Source: Streptomyces sp. NBC_01669
GTDB taxonomy: Bacteria > Actinomycetota > Actinomycetes > Streptomycetales > Streptomycetaceae
Assembly: GCF_026339735.1 (NCBI RefSeq)
Contig: NZ_JAPEQG010000001.1
Coordinates: forward strand, 4,588,001 to 4,652,000
Direction of reading: 5' to 3'
Length of the DNA stretch: 64,000 nt
The translations under genes and the position numbers were made by a program. Shown here one piece after another: positions 43,767 to 52,169 of this stretch (its first letter is position 1; each line of letters begins with the position of its first letter). The notes under the pieces are model-generated. The model had not been told where the DNA came from and searched no databases. It was given only the letters and a program-made list of their open reading frames with translations.

Positions 43767-44702
43767 ATGTCCGCCACGCGCTACGCCTATCTCGGTCCCG
43801 AAGGCACCTTCACCGAGGTCGCCCTCCGTACGCTCCCGGAAGCCGCCACTCGTGAGCTTGTCCCGATGCTCTCCGTACCGGCGGCTCTGGACGCGGTACG
43901 GAGCGGGGCTGCAGCGGCAGCCCTCGTACCGATCGAGAACTCCGTCGAGGGCGGCATCACCGCGACCCTCGACGAGCTGACGACCGGCGAACCGCTGATG
44001 ATCTACCGCGAGGTGCTGCTCTCCATCACCTTTGCGCTGCTCGTGCGGCCCGGCACCAAGCTGTCCGACGTCAAGACGGTCACCGCGCACCCGGCCGCAC
44101 AGCCGCAGGTACGCAACTGGATGGCGGCCCATCTGCCGGAGGCCGTGTGGGAGTCGGCCGCGTCCAACGCGGACGGTGCGCGCCTGGTGCAGGAGGGGCG
44201 GTACGACGCCGCCTTCGCCGGCGAGTTCGCGGCGGCCACCTACGGTCTCGAACCCCTGGTGACGGAGATCCACGACGCGGAGAACGCGCAGACGCGCTTC
44301 GTGCTGGTGGGGCGCCCTGCCCGGCCCGCGGCGCCGACCGGCGCGGACAAGACGTCGGTGGTCATCTGGCTGGGCGACGACCACCCCGGCGCACTGCTTG
44401 AACTCCTCCAGGAATTCATGGTGCGCGGGGTGAACCTGATGCTGATCCAGTCGCGGCCGACCGGGGCGGGCATCGGGAACTACTGCTTCGCGGTCGACGC
44501 CGAGGGCCACATCGCGGACCGTCGCGTGGGGGAGGCGCTGATGGGGTTGAAGCGGATTTGCCCGAAGGTGCGGTTCCTCGGTTCGTATCCGCGTGCGGGG
44601 GTGGCGCCGGAGGACGTGCGACCGCTGCGCGACGGGACGTCGGACAGGGAGTTCACGGACGCCTCGGACTGGCTGGCCCGGGTCCAGGACGGCCGCGCCT
44701 GA
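43767..44702 (+). CDS. pheA: Prephenate dehydratase
   Basis: A 311-residue monofunctional enzyme converting prephenate to phenylpyruvate in phenylalanine synthesis. The catalytic PDT domain (about 5-185) has YLGPEGTFTE, PIENSVEGG and the TRF motif at 176-178. The ACT regulatory domain (about 195-275) shows HPGALLELL (the GAL region) and LIQSRPTG (the ESRP region), so feedback inhibition by phenylalanine is expected. No chorismate mutase domain is fused, as usual in actinobacteria. The gene stands alone with a leaderless promoter. Confidence 0.96.
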   Translation: MSATRYAYLGPEGTFTEVALRTLPEAATRELVPMLSVPAALDAVRSGAAAAALVPIENSVEGGITATLDELTTGEPLMIYREVLLSITFALLVRPGTKLSDVKTVTAHPAAQPQVRNWMAAHLPEAVWESAASNADGARLVQEGRYDAAFAGEFAAATYGLEPLVTEIHDAENAQTRFVLVGRPARPAAPTGADKTSVVIWLGDDHPGALLELLQEFMVRGVNLMLIQSRPTGAGIGNYCFAVDAEGHIADRRVGEALMGLKRICPKVRFLGSYPRAGVAPEDVRPLRDGTSDREFTDASDWLARVQDGRA

Positions 44703-45364
44703 CCGGGAACCGGACGATCGGGCTGATGGCCTTGCGTGACGGCCGGGGCTGACGACCTGGCACGACGCCTGGGCCCATAGCGGCGTTGGCGTCCCTGGCA
44801 CCGCCGCGTGCGCACATCGCCGGTATTACCTGCCGATTTTCACAATCCACAAGAGTTATCCACAGGGCTGGTTCTCGGTCTGGGGACAAGTCGACACCAC
44901 AACATGACATGGTCGACAAATCGCTCTACTCGCCCAGATCCGTCCACAGAGCCACAGGCTGCCCGTGTCACCTCAATTCCATTGATCAACTCCTTAGGGC
45001 GAGGAATTCCCACCCGAATGAGTGTGTGAAGTGAGTTTGAACGGGGAATCCATGCCCCCTCATGCGGCTTTCGGAATGATCTCTTCCTGCGTCCACAGAC
45101 CTCCCCCACAGCCTGTGGATAACCCTGCTGGACCCCCCACCCCTGTGGACAAGCGCCCCAACTCCCCTCGTGCGCATGGCTGATGCGTCAAGGGCGAAAG
45201 CCCTTTCTGCCCCATTTAGGGGAATAGGAGCCCCCTATTGACGGCCGGGATCGATCACGGGCGACGATTTTCCTCCCTTTTACCAATTCCGGCAATTCGG
45301 GCAAAGTGACACGCTTGGCAATATCGGTTCGAGCTACGGAAGCGCACACCGGTAGCCTGGAGGG
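44703..45364. other. 662-bp non-coding spacer with a DnaA-box cluster
   Basis: Perfect DnaA boxes (TTRTCCACA) lie at 44856-44864 (+), 45114-45122 (-) and 45144-45152 (-). Looser matches occur at 44881-44889 (-), 44940-44948 (+) and 45089-45097 (+). No dnaA, dnaN or parAB is nearby. The region is AT-richer than its flanks and shows no convincing gene. TAGCCT at 45353-45358 may be the serS -10. Confidence 0.65.
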
Positions 45365-46654
45365 GTGATTGACCTTCGCCTGCTCCGTGAGGACCCCGAC
45401 CGTGTTCGCGCCTCCCAGCGCGCCCGTGGAGAGGACGTCGCGCTCGTCGACGCCCTTCTCTCCGCCGACGAGCGGCGCAGGTCGTCCGGTGTCCGCTTCG
45501 ACGAACTCCGTTCCGAGCAGAAATCGCTCGGAAAGCTCATCCCCAAGGCTTCTCCCGAGGAGCGCACCGAGCTGCTCAAGAGGGCCGAGCAGCTGAAGGC
45601 CGACGTCAAGGCTGCCGACGCGGCGCAGGACGAGGCCGACGCGGAGGCCAAGAGCCTGCTGCTGCAGCTCGGCAACATCGTCCACGAGGACGTTCCGGTC
45701 GGCGGCGAGGAGGACTTCGTCGTCCTGGAGACGCACGGCACCATCCGCGACTTCGGTGCCGAGGGCTTCGAACCCAAGGACCACCTGGAACTCGGCGAGG
45801 CGCTCGGCGCGATCGACATGGAGCGCGGCGCCAAGGTGTCCGGCTCACGTTTCTACTATCTGACCGGTGTCGGCGCACTGCTGGAGCTCGCTCTCGTCAA
45901 CGCCGCGATCGCGCAGGCCACCGAGGCCGGGTTCGTCCCCATGCTGACCCCCGCCCTGGTCCGGCCGCGCGCCATGGAGGGCACCGGCTTCCTCGGCCAG
46001 GCTGCGGAGAACGTGTACCACCTGGAGAAGGACGACTACTACCTGGTCGGCACCTCCGAGGTCCCGCTCGCCGCGTACCACATGGACGAGATCATCGACG
46101 CGGACAAGCTGCCGCTCCGCTACGCGGGCTTCTCGCCGTGCTTCCGCCGCGAGGCCGGTACGTACGGCAAGGACACGCGAGGCATCTTCCGCGTCCACCA
46201 GTTCGACAAGGTCGAGATGTTCTCGTACGTCGACCCGGCGGACGCCGAGGCGGAGCACCGGCGTCTCCTGGACTGGGAGAAGCAGTGGCTGACCGGTCTC
46301 GAGCTGCCGTTCCAGGTGATCGACGTGGCCACCGGCGACCTGGGGGCCTCGGCCTCCCGGAAGTTCGACTGCGAGGCGTGGATCCCGACCCAGGGCAAGT
46401 ACCGCGAGCTGACGTCCGCATCGAACTGCGACGGTTTCCAGGCGCGCCGCCTCTCCGTCCGGATGCGTGACACCCGCGACGGCAAGAAGGTCCTCCAGCC
46501 GCTCGCCACGCTGAACGGCACGCTCTGCGCCGTACCTCGCACGATCGTGGCGATCCTGGAGAACCACCAGCTGGCCGACGGTTCGGTACGGGTGCCCGAG
46601 GTGCTCCGTCCGTACCTGGGCGGGCGCGAGGTCCTGGAACCGGTCGCCAGGTGA
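45365..46654 (+). CDS. serS: Seryl-tRNA synthetase
   Basis: A 429-residue class II synthetase charging tRNA-Ser with serine. The N-terminal antiparallel coiled coil (about 28-105) that reads the long variable arm is present. The catalytic domain has motif 2 (PLRYAGFSPCFRREAG) and motif 3 (NGTLCAVPRTIVAILENHQ). GTG at 45365 is 1 nt after GGAGGG, too close for an ideal ribosome-binding site, and TAGCCT ends 6 nt before it, so the transcript may be leaderless. The stop overlaps the HAD gene by 4 nt. Three tRNA-Ser genes lie in the same window. Confidence 0.97.
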   Translation: MIDLRLLREDPDRVRASQRARGEDVALVDALLSADERRRSSGVRFDELRSEQKSLGKLIPKASPEERTELLKRAEQLKADVKAADAAQDEADAEAKSLLLQLGNIVHEDVPVGGEEDFVVLETHGTIRDFGAEGFEPKDHLELGEALGAIDMERGAKVSGSRFYYLTGVGALLELALVNAAIAQATEAGFVPMLTPALVRPRAMEGTGFLGQAAENVYHLEKDDYYLVGTSEVPLAAYHMDEIIDADKLPLRYAGFSPCFRREAGTYGKDTRGIFRVHQFDKVEMFSYVDPADAEAEHRRLLDWEKQWLTGLELPFQVIDVATGDLGASASRKFDCEAWIPTQGKYRELTSASNCDGFQARRLSVRMRDTRDGKKVLQPLATLNGTLCAVPRTIVAILENHQLADGSVRVPEVLRPYLGGREVLEPVAR

Positions 46655-47448
46655 CCTTTCCGTACAAGCTCGTTGCCACCGACCTCGACGGGACGCTGCT
46701 GCGTAACGACGACACGGTCTCCGAGCGCACCCGCGCGGCACTGGCCGCCGCCACCGCGGCCGGCGCCGCGCACATCATCGTCACCGGACGGGCTGTTCCG
46801 TGGACCCGGCACATCCTGGACGACCTGGGCTACCAGGGCATCGCGGTCTGCGGCCAGGGCGCGCAGGTCTACCACGCGGGCGAGCACAAGCTGCTGACGT
46901 CGCTGACGCTGGACCGCCAGCTCGCCGGCCTCGCCCTCTCCAAGATCGAGGCGGAGGTCGGGCCGCTGGCGCTGGCGGCGAGCCGCGACGGGCTCGACGG
47001 TGAGGTGCTGGTCGGTCCCGGCTACCGCGTACAGGAAGGGCCCCTGCCTGCCGTCTTCGTGAAGGACCCGATCGAGATGTGGTCCGCGCCGCTGAACAAG
47101 GTCTACATCCAGCACCCGGAACTCGACGACGACGCGCTGGCGGACGCAGCGCGTGGGGCCGTCGGCAACCTGGTGAACGTGGTCATGGCAGGCCCGGGCG
47201 TGGTGGAGATCCTGCCGTTGGGGCTGAGCAAGGCGACCGGGCTCTCGCTGGCGGCGCGCCGGCTGGGTGTGAAGGCGGCGGACACGCTCGCCTTCGGTGA
47301 CATGCCGAATGACATCCCGATGTTCGCGTGGGCGCAGCACGGGGTAGCGATGGCCAACGCGCATGACGACCTGAAGGCCGTCGCGCACGAGATCACCGCC
47401 TCGAACGAGGACGACGGCATCGCTGTGGTGCTGGAGCAGCTGCTCTAG
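46651..47448 (+). CDS. HAD-superfamily phosphatase (Cof-type)
   Basis: A 265-residue IIB-subclass HAD hydrolase. Motif I is ATDLDGTLL (nucleophile and acid Asp), motif II VTGRAVPWT, motif III the Lys in LGLSKATGL, and motif IV AFGDMPNDIPMF. The cap domain of about 90 residues sits between motifs II and III. Such enzymes dephosphorylate sugar phosphates or nucleotides; the substrate is unknown. The GTG overlaps the serS stop by 4 nt. A paralogue lies at 57900-58766. Confidence 0.9.
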   Translation: MTFPYKLVATDLDGTLLRNDDTVSERTRAALAAATAAGAAHIIVTGRAVPWTRHILDDLGYQGIAVCGQGAQVYHAGEHKLLTSLTLDRQLAGLALSKIEAEVGPLALAASRDGLDGEVLVGPGYRVQEGPLPAVFVKDPIEMWSAPLNKVYIQHPELDDDALADAARGAVGNLVNVVMAGPGVVEILPLGLSKATGLSLAARRLGVKAADTLAFGDMPNDIPMFAWAQHGVAMANAHDDLKAVAHEITASNEDDGIAVVLEQLL

Positions 47449-47479
47449 GCAGCTCCGCGGTCCGCGCGAACACGGAGTA

Positions 47480-47515
47480 TCACGGGCCGGGTGCAGGCAT
47501 GCGCTCGGCCCGTGA
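47480..47515. terminator. Hairpin terminator after the serS-HAD operon
   Basis: A 10-bp stem (TCACGGGCCG/CGGCCCGTGA) with a 16-nt loop begins 31 nt after the HAD stop. Confidence 0.6.
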
Positions 47516-47527
47516 GCTTGTACGGCC

Positions 47528-47551
47528 TCGGCACGGGGTTGTCCGTGCCGA
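47528..47551. terminator. Hairpin terminator downstream of the second tRNA-Ser(GCT)
   Basis: A 9-bp stem (TCGGCACGG/CCGTGCCGA) with a 6-nt loop lies 8 nt past the tRNA 3' end on the minus strand. Confidence 0.55.
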
Positions 47552-47559
47552 TATCTGTG

Positions 47560-47647
<88 letters not shown>

Positions 47648-47672
47648 GGGTGGGCGGCCGCGCGATGCGCGC

Positions 47673-47708
47673 AAAAAAGCCGCCCCGGGCGTCCTGCTGG
47701 GAGCGGCT
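47673..47708 (-). terminator. Rho-independent terminator with T run
   Basis: On the minus strand AGCCGC...GCGGCT with an imperfect inner stem is followed by TTTTTT. This is the only classic U-tract terminator seen in the window. It lies 20 nt past the stop of a possible 20-residue ORF. Confidence 0.65.
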
Positions 47709-47727
47709 CAGCGGAGTGAAGTGATGG

Positions 47728-47790
47728 TTACTCCGGCGCCTGCTCCGGGCCGCCCTGGTGGGAACTCGACGGACTCGTGCTCTCGGTCAT
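47728..47790 (-). CDS. Possible 20-residue small protein
   Basis: ATG at 47790 follows GAGGAG by 7 nt, a strong ribosome-binding site, and the ORF ends in TAA only 20 nt before a U-tract terminator. The peptide is hydrophilic, rich in Ser, Pro, Glu and Gln (MTESTSPSSSHQGG...). The frame is open further upstream (ATG at 47874 would give 48 residues), but AATAAT there could be a -10. It may be a small protein, a leader peptide or chance. Confidence 0.35.
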   Translation of the reverse strand: MTESTSPSSSHQGGPEQAPE

Positions 47791-48325
47791 CGTCGCGCTC
47801 CTCTCCCGGTCCTGTGGCGTGCCTTGCTCATTCCTCAACCACTGTGCCTGGCGCCGTCCTTGTCCGCCACCCATTATTCGAGCGGCGACGACCGACGGGG
47901 AGTGCTCACTGTCCGCCCCCGGCCCTCGCACGCCTGGCCGTGGATACTTCGAAGTAACGAGCCACATCCTCTGTGCGGACGTGAATTCCATCAGGGAGCA
48001 TGACAAGGCTCTTGACCTTGTCGAGGACGTCGACATGCCCCATCTGCTCGACGCGCAGCGCACGCGTCCCCGGGCTTCAGGGGCGGAGGACGCTCACGGT
48101 TGCCACTCACCCAATGACCGACCCGGCCCGCACCGTCTCGCCGGAGCCGGAGTCGGCAATACTCAATTTCACGAACGCTAAGACGCCACGGATTCTCATT
48201 GCCTCCACGCCCCCTGAACAACGAACCGATAACCGTACAGTCACGCGTACGACTGTCCGGTCATGCGTCAACCCCCGCCCGAGGGGCAGGGGTTGACGGA
48301 CAAAAGGGGCAGCAGAGCCCTTGGC
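47791..48325. other. 535-bp spacer, no confident gene
   Basis: It holds the upstream region of the possible small ORF and the terminator of the ABC transporter operon at 48266-48298. No protein-like frame with actinobacterial codon use was found. Confidence 0.5.
48266..48298. terminator. Hairpin terminator of the ABC transporter operon
   Basis: A 10-bp stem (CGTCAACCCC/GGGGTTGACG) encloses a further GCCC/GGGC stem. It lies 28 nt beyond the stop of the last permease gene (minus strand). Confidence 0.65.
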
Positions 48326-49045
48326 TCACTCCTCGCCGGCGAGCTTCAGCGTGCGCAGCTTCTGGCCCGCGTACCAAGTGGCGAGCACCGTGACAGCCGC
48401 CAGCAGAACCGTCGCGAGCGGCAGCCCGACCTCTGAGGTGATCGCGCCCTCCCCGCCGACCTTTTCGGCAAGCGCGAGCGACCACTGCTGCACGCTGAGC
48501 GTGCGCGCCCCGGGCACGAAGCTGCCGAAGAGCGCCTCCCACACCAGCGCGTAGACCAGGCCGAAGACCACCGCATGCCTGCTGACCGTGCCGAGCAGCA
48601 GAAACAGCGCGCTGTACGCGATGGAGGCGACCAGCGCCGCGATCGTGTAGGCCACCGCGATCTGCTGGCCGTTGCCATTGAGGATCATGCCCGCGACGAA
48701 TGTCGGCAGGGCGGAGAAGACCATGGTCACCGCGATCGCCACGATCAGCTTGGTGAAGATGATCGTCGGCCGTTTCACCGGCTTGGCCAGCAGATAGACG
48801 ATCGATCCGTCGTCGATCTCGGGGCCGATGGCCCCCGTACCGGCGATCACACCGATCAGCGGCACCATCGTGGCGATGGCGAAACCGCCCAGCACATTGG
48901 CGGCGACCTGGTCATCGGCCCCGGCGAACGCCCGTACCGCGACGGCGATGACGATCAGCAGCGCGGGCAGGACGAAGAGGATCGCAGCCCTGCGCCGGCC
49001 GAGCAGGGCCCGGTAGGTGAGCCGGGCGACTGTGGGGTTGTACAT
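48326..49045 (-). CDS. ABC transporter permease (ABC-2 type)
   Basis: A 239-residue membrane protein with six predicted helices (first VARLTYRALLGRRRAAILFVLPALLIVIAVA-like region near residues 15-38). It carries IGPEIDDGSIVYLLAKPVKRPTIIFTKL, the loop typical of ABC-2 permeases that contacts the ATPase. Paired with the ATP-binding gene 30 nt upstream. The exported substrate is unknown. Last gene of a four-gene minus-strand operon. Confidence 0.88.
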   Translation of the reverse strand: MYNPTVARLTYRALLGRRRAAILFVLPALLIVIAVAVRAFAGADDQVAANVLGGFAIATMVPLIGVIAGTGAIGPEIDDGSIVYLLAKPVKRPTIIFTKLIVAIAVTMVFSALPTFVAGMILNGNGQQIAVAYTIAALVASIAYSALFLLLGTVSRHAVVFGLVYALVWEALFGSFVPGARTLSVQQWSLALAEKVGGEGAITSEVGLPLATVLLAAVTVLATWYAGQKLRTLKLAGEE

Positions 49046-49075
49046 GACGCTTCACAGCTCCTTTCAGGCCGCTAC

Positions 49076-49987
49076 TCAGGCCGCTACGAGATAGGAAAAG
49101 ACCGATTCGAGGGACTCGTCGGACGGCGAGACGGTCAGCAGACGGATGCCGTGTTCACGCGCGACCTTCGGCAGCAGCGTGGTGAACCGTCCGAAGTCGA
49201 CCGCCTGGATACGCAGCGCCTGCTCGCTCAGGTCGACTTCGATCCCGGCCGTCGACGGGTCGGCGATGAGCGCGGCGGCGAGGGCGCGATCGTCGCTGGA
49301 CCGCACGAGATAGCGGTGCGGACGGTCCGTCATCAGGCGGCGGATCTTCCGGAAGTCACCGGACGCGGCATGCCGTCCGGCCACGATCACCTCGATGTGC
49401 GAGGCGAGTTGCTCGACCTCTTCGAGGATGTGGGAGGAGAACAGGACCGTACGGCCCTCGGCGCCCATCCGCCGCAGCAGCTCCATCAGCTGCATCCGCT
49501 GGCGGGGGTCCATCCCGTTGAACGGCTCGTCGAGGAGCAGCACGGACGGCTCGTGGACCAGCGCGGACGCCATCTTCACGCGCTGCCGCATGCCCTTGCT
49601 GTACGTGGCGATCTTGCGATCCTGCGCGTACTCCATCTCCACCGTGGCCAGCGCCTTCTGCGCGGCAGCCTCGTCGAGTCCCTGCAGTTCCGCGTTGGCG
49701 AGGACGAATTCGCGACCGGTGAGGAAGTCGTACATCGCCTCCCGCTCCGGGACGATGCCGATCTGCCGGTACACGTCCTCGTTGCGCCAGATCAGCGCGC
49801 CGTCGAGGGTGACCTTGCCGGTCGACGGTGCGAGGAACCCGGCCATCATGTTGATCAGCGTGGACTTCCCCGCACCGTTGGGGCCGAGCAGTCCGGTCAC
49901 GCCGGGTCCCACGGTCATGCTCACGTCGTTGACGGCGACCACATTGCCGAACCAGCGCGAGGTGTGGTCGATCTCGATGGTGGTCAC
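49076..49987 (-). CDS. ABC transporter ATP-binding protein
   Basis: A 303-residue ATPase. Walker A GPNGAGKST, signature-like YSKGMRQRVKMA, Walker B VLLLDEPFNGMDP, and the switch His in LFSSHILEEVE are all present. A C-terminal extension of about 90 residues follows, as in exporters of the drug/antibiotic (DRA) type. GTG at 49987 overlaps the stop of the upstream permease by 4 nt. It probably powers the 48326-49045 permease, with the upstream ATPase serving the other one, but cross-use is possible. Confidence 0.92.
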   Translation of the reverse strand: MTTIEIDHTSRWFGNVVAVNDVSMTVGPGVTGLLGPNGAGKSTLINMMAGFLAPSTGKVTLDGALIWRNEDVYRQIGIVPEREAMYDFLTGREFVLANAELQGLDEAAAQKALATVEMEYAQDRKIATYSKGMRQRVKMASALVHEPSVLLLDEPFNGMDPRQRMQLMELLRRMGAEGRTVLFSSHILEEVEQLASHIEVIVAGRHAASGDFRKIRRLMTDRPHRYLVRSSDDRALAAALIADPSTAGIEVDLSEQALRIQAVDFGRFTTLLPKVAREHGIRLLTVSPSDESLESVFSYLVAA

Positions 49988-50892
49988 AGCCCGACCCTCC
50001 GGTAGCGGCGCATCAGTACGGCGTACGAGCCGGCGACGAGCGCGAGAACAACGATCAGATACACCACACCTGCCCCGGCGCCCGGTCCTTCCCCTCCAGG
50101 GAAGTGGGAAGTGGCACCGAGGAACGCGCTCTGGACGCCGCCGATCAGCGTGAGGGGGGAGAAGAGCCCCAGCCACTGCACGGCGCCCGCCGAACCCGTC
50201 TCCCAGGCGATGGCCTGGACCGTGGAGACCGCTCCGAACGAGATGGTCAGGACGGCGATCACCGCGGCGACGCCGAAACCGCGGCGCGGAGTCAGTGCGG
50301 CCATGACCAGGCCGAGTCCGGCGAAGAGCAGGGAGAGCAGCGCCACCGACACCAGCCCCTGTCCGAACCACGTGGTCTGGTCGGCGAAGTCGAACTTCGC
50401 CAGCAGGGCGCCCACGTACATCACCAGCAGTGGTGTCACGGTGAGGATGAACAGGGCGGATGCCATGGCTGCGTACTTGGCGACGACGTAGTCGACCCGC
50501 TCGATGGGGCGCGAGAAGTAGAGGGGCACGCTCTTGAAGCGGAGATCCCGGGAGACGGACTGCGGTGCCTGCGAGGCGATGAAGAGGCCGATGACGGCCT
50601 GCAGATAGATCGCGAAGTCCGTGTACTTGATCGCGAGCTTGCTCGCGTTGGGCGTGGCCATCGCGACGGCCACGATGATGAGCGCGACCAGGCACATCAC
50701 GCCGAAGAGCAGCATCGGCAGCACCTTGGACTTGGCGGAACGGCCCAGTCCGAAGGAGCCCCGCAGCGACTGCGAGTAGAGGGAACGGCGGGCATAGCCG
50801 CGGCCCAGGCGCGGGCCGTCGTAGGCGCGGTACCCGATGTTGTGGATCCGGGTGTTGTCGATCCCGGTCACGGCCCCGGTCTCAGTGCTCAT
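49984..50892 (-). CDS. ABC transporter permease (ABC-2 type)
   Basis: A 302-residue membrane protein with about six helices after a cytoplasmic N-terminal 55 residues (NIGYRAYDGPRLGRGYARRSLYSQSLR). The loop SRDLRFKSVPLYFSRPIERVDYVVAKY is the family's ATPase-contacting segment. The ATG at 50892 overlaps the upstream ATPase stop by 11 nt, and its own stop overlaps the next ATPase. It therefore sits in the middle of an ATPase-permease-ATPase-permease operon. Confidence 0.88.
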   Translation of the reverse strand: MSTETGAVTGIDNTRIHNIGYRAYDGPRLGRGYARRSLYSQSLRGSFGLGRSAKSKVLPMLLFGVMCLVALIIVAVAMATPNASKLAIKYTDFAIYLQAVIGLFIASQAPQSVSRDLRFKSVPLYFSRPIERVDYVVAKYAAMASALFILTVTPLLVMYVGALLAKFDFADQTTWFGQGLVSVALLSLLFAGLGLVMAALTPRRGFGVAAVIAVLTISFGAVSTVQAIAWETGSAGAVQWLGLFSPLTLIGGVQSAFLGATSHFPGGEGPGAGAGVVYLIVVLALVAGSYAVLMRRYRRVGL

Positions 50893-51901
50893 CGCGACCG
50901 CTCCCCTTCTGCTGTGCGGCTCCGGTCAGGACCGTCTCCGCGGTCTCTGCGGTGCCTTCGGTACGGAAGACCTCGGCGATGTGGTGGCGCCGCTGTTCCA
51001 TCCGTACGAGACCGAGTCCGAGCCCGGCGACGCTGTCGCGGACGACGTCGTACGTCTCCTCACCGGTGGCCTCGATCAGCAGGATGTGACCGGCGCCGGG
51101 CAGACCGTCCGCCTCGAGTCCGTCGCGGCCCAGAAGACTGACACCGGCTGCCGTGAGCGCCCGGCGCAGTGCGTCCGTGCCGTCGGGGTGGGCGTCACTG
51201 TCGGTGACCTCGACCGCGAGGGTCGTGGTGGTCTGGGTGAAGTCGCTGGTGGAGCTGGAGCGCAGCAGCGCGCCGCCGTCGATGACGACGACATGGTCGC
51301 AGGTGCGCTCCAGTTCTCCCAGAAGGTGGGAGGTCACCAGGACCGAGATGCCGAAGTCGGTGTGGACGCGGCGGATCAGGCCGAGCATCTCGTCGCGGCC
51401 GACCGGGTCCAGGCCGTTGGTCGGCTCGTCGAGGAGGACCAGCTGCGGATCGTGGACCAGCGCCTGGGCCAGCTTCACGCGCTGCTTCATGCCGGTCGAG
51501 TAGCCACCGATGGGGCGGTAGCGCTCCTCGTACAGCCCGACGTGGCGCAGCGTGTCGGCGGTGCGCTCACGCGCTGCCGTCGGCGGCAGTCCGGACATCC
51601 GCGCCATGTGGACGACGAACTCGGTGGCCGAGACGTCCGGCGGCAAGCAGTCGTGCTCGGGCATGTAGCCGACCCGTTCCCGGATGGCCGCGCCACTGGT
51701 GGCGACGTCCAGCCCGAGCACCGCGGCCCGGCCCTCGGTGGCGGGGGACAGACCCAGCAGGATCTTGATCAGTGTGGACTTGCCGGCTCCATTGGCGCCC
51801 ACCAGGCCGGTTACACCGGGCCCGATGTCCAGGGAGAGCCGGTCAAGCGCGGTCACCCGGGGGAACCGCTTGCTCAGGCTTTCGGTCGCGATCACAGTCA
51901 C
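50882..51901 (-). CDS. ABC transporter ATP-binding protein
   Basis: A 339-residue ATPase and first gene of the operon. Walker A is GANGAGKST, the signature region YSTGMKQRVKLA, Walker B LVLLDEPTNGLDP, and the switch His SHLLGELE. The C-terminal 110 residues resemble the regulatory tail of DRA-type exporters. GTG at 51901 (VTVIATESL) is chosen; a second GTG at 51895 has GAAGA better spaced before it and is an alternative. It is divergent from the M24 peptidase gene. Confidence 0.9.
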   Translation of the reverse strand: MTVIATESLSKRFPRVTALDRLSLDIGPGVTGLVGANGAGKSTLIKILLGLSPATEGRAAVLGLDVATSGAAIRERVGYMPEHDCLPPDVSATEFVVHMARMSGLPPTAARERTADTLRHVGLYEERYRPIGGYSTGMKQRVKLAQALVHDPQLVLLDEPTNGLDPVGRDEMLGLIRRVHTDFGISVLVTSHLLGELERTCDHVVVIDGGALLRSSSTSDFTQTTTTLAVEVTDSDAHPDGTDALRRALTAAGVSLLGRDGLEADGLPGAGHILLIEATGEETYDVVRDSVAGLGLGLVRMEQRRHHIAEVFRTEGTAETAETVLTGAAQQKGSGRDEH

Positions 51902-52061
51902 GTCTTCAACGGTAGTGGCGCGGGCCACACCGGTCGTCAGACCAGGCGGTTGGATCGGCGTCAACCTCCAGTCGTACGGCCCCGTAGGGGGACCGCACGA
52001 AGGAGGACGACGAAGGTAAGGGTGGTGGCCGGGAGCAGGGCCGACCGGAGTGCTCGGAGAG

Positions 52062-52070
52062 TTGTCCACA
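52062..52070 (+). promoter_or_regulatory. Single perfect DnaA box
   Basis: TTGTCCACA lies in the divergent spacer between the ABC operon and the M24 peptidase gene, about 100 nt upstream of the peptidase start. Two DnaA-box clusters flank it at about 7 and 4 kb. Confidence 0.5.
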
Positions 52071-52169
52071 GGTCTCTGCGCACCCCTTGACGCAGCCGCT
52101 GGACATTGTCACATTCATCAGTGTCACGTTACGAGCACGTACCGCACACGGCATGGGACGGACGGTGGC

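Noticed and set aside
42384..44801. An 805-codon minus-strand frame opposite dtpA and pheA
   Set aside because: Shadow of two clear genes.
44703..45364. oriC candidate because of DnaA boxes
   Set aside because: No dnaA or dnaN beside it, and fewer and looser boxes than a Streptomyces origin; kept as a DnaA-box cluster instead.
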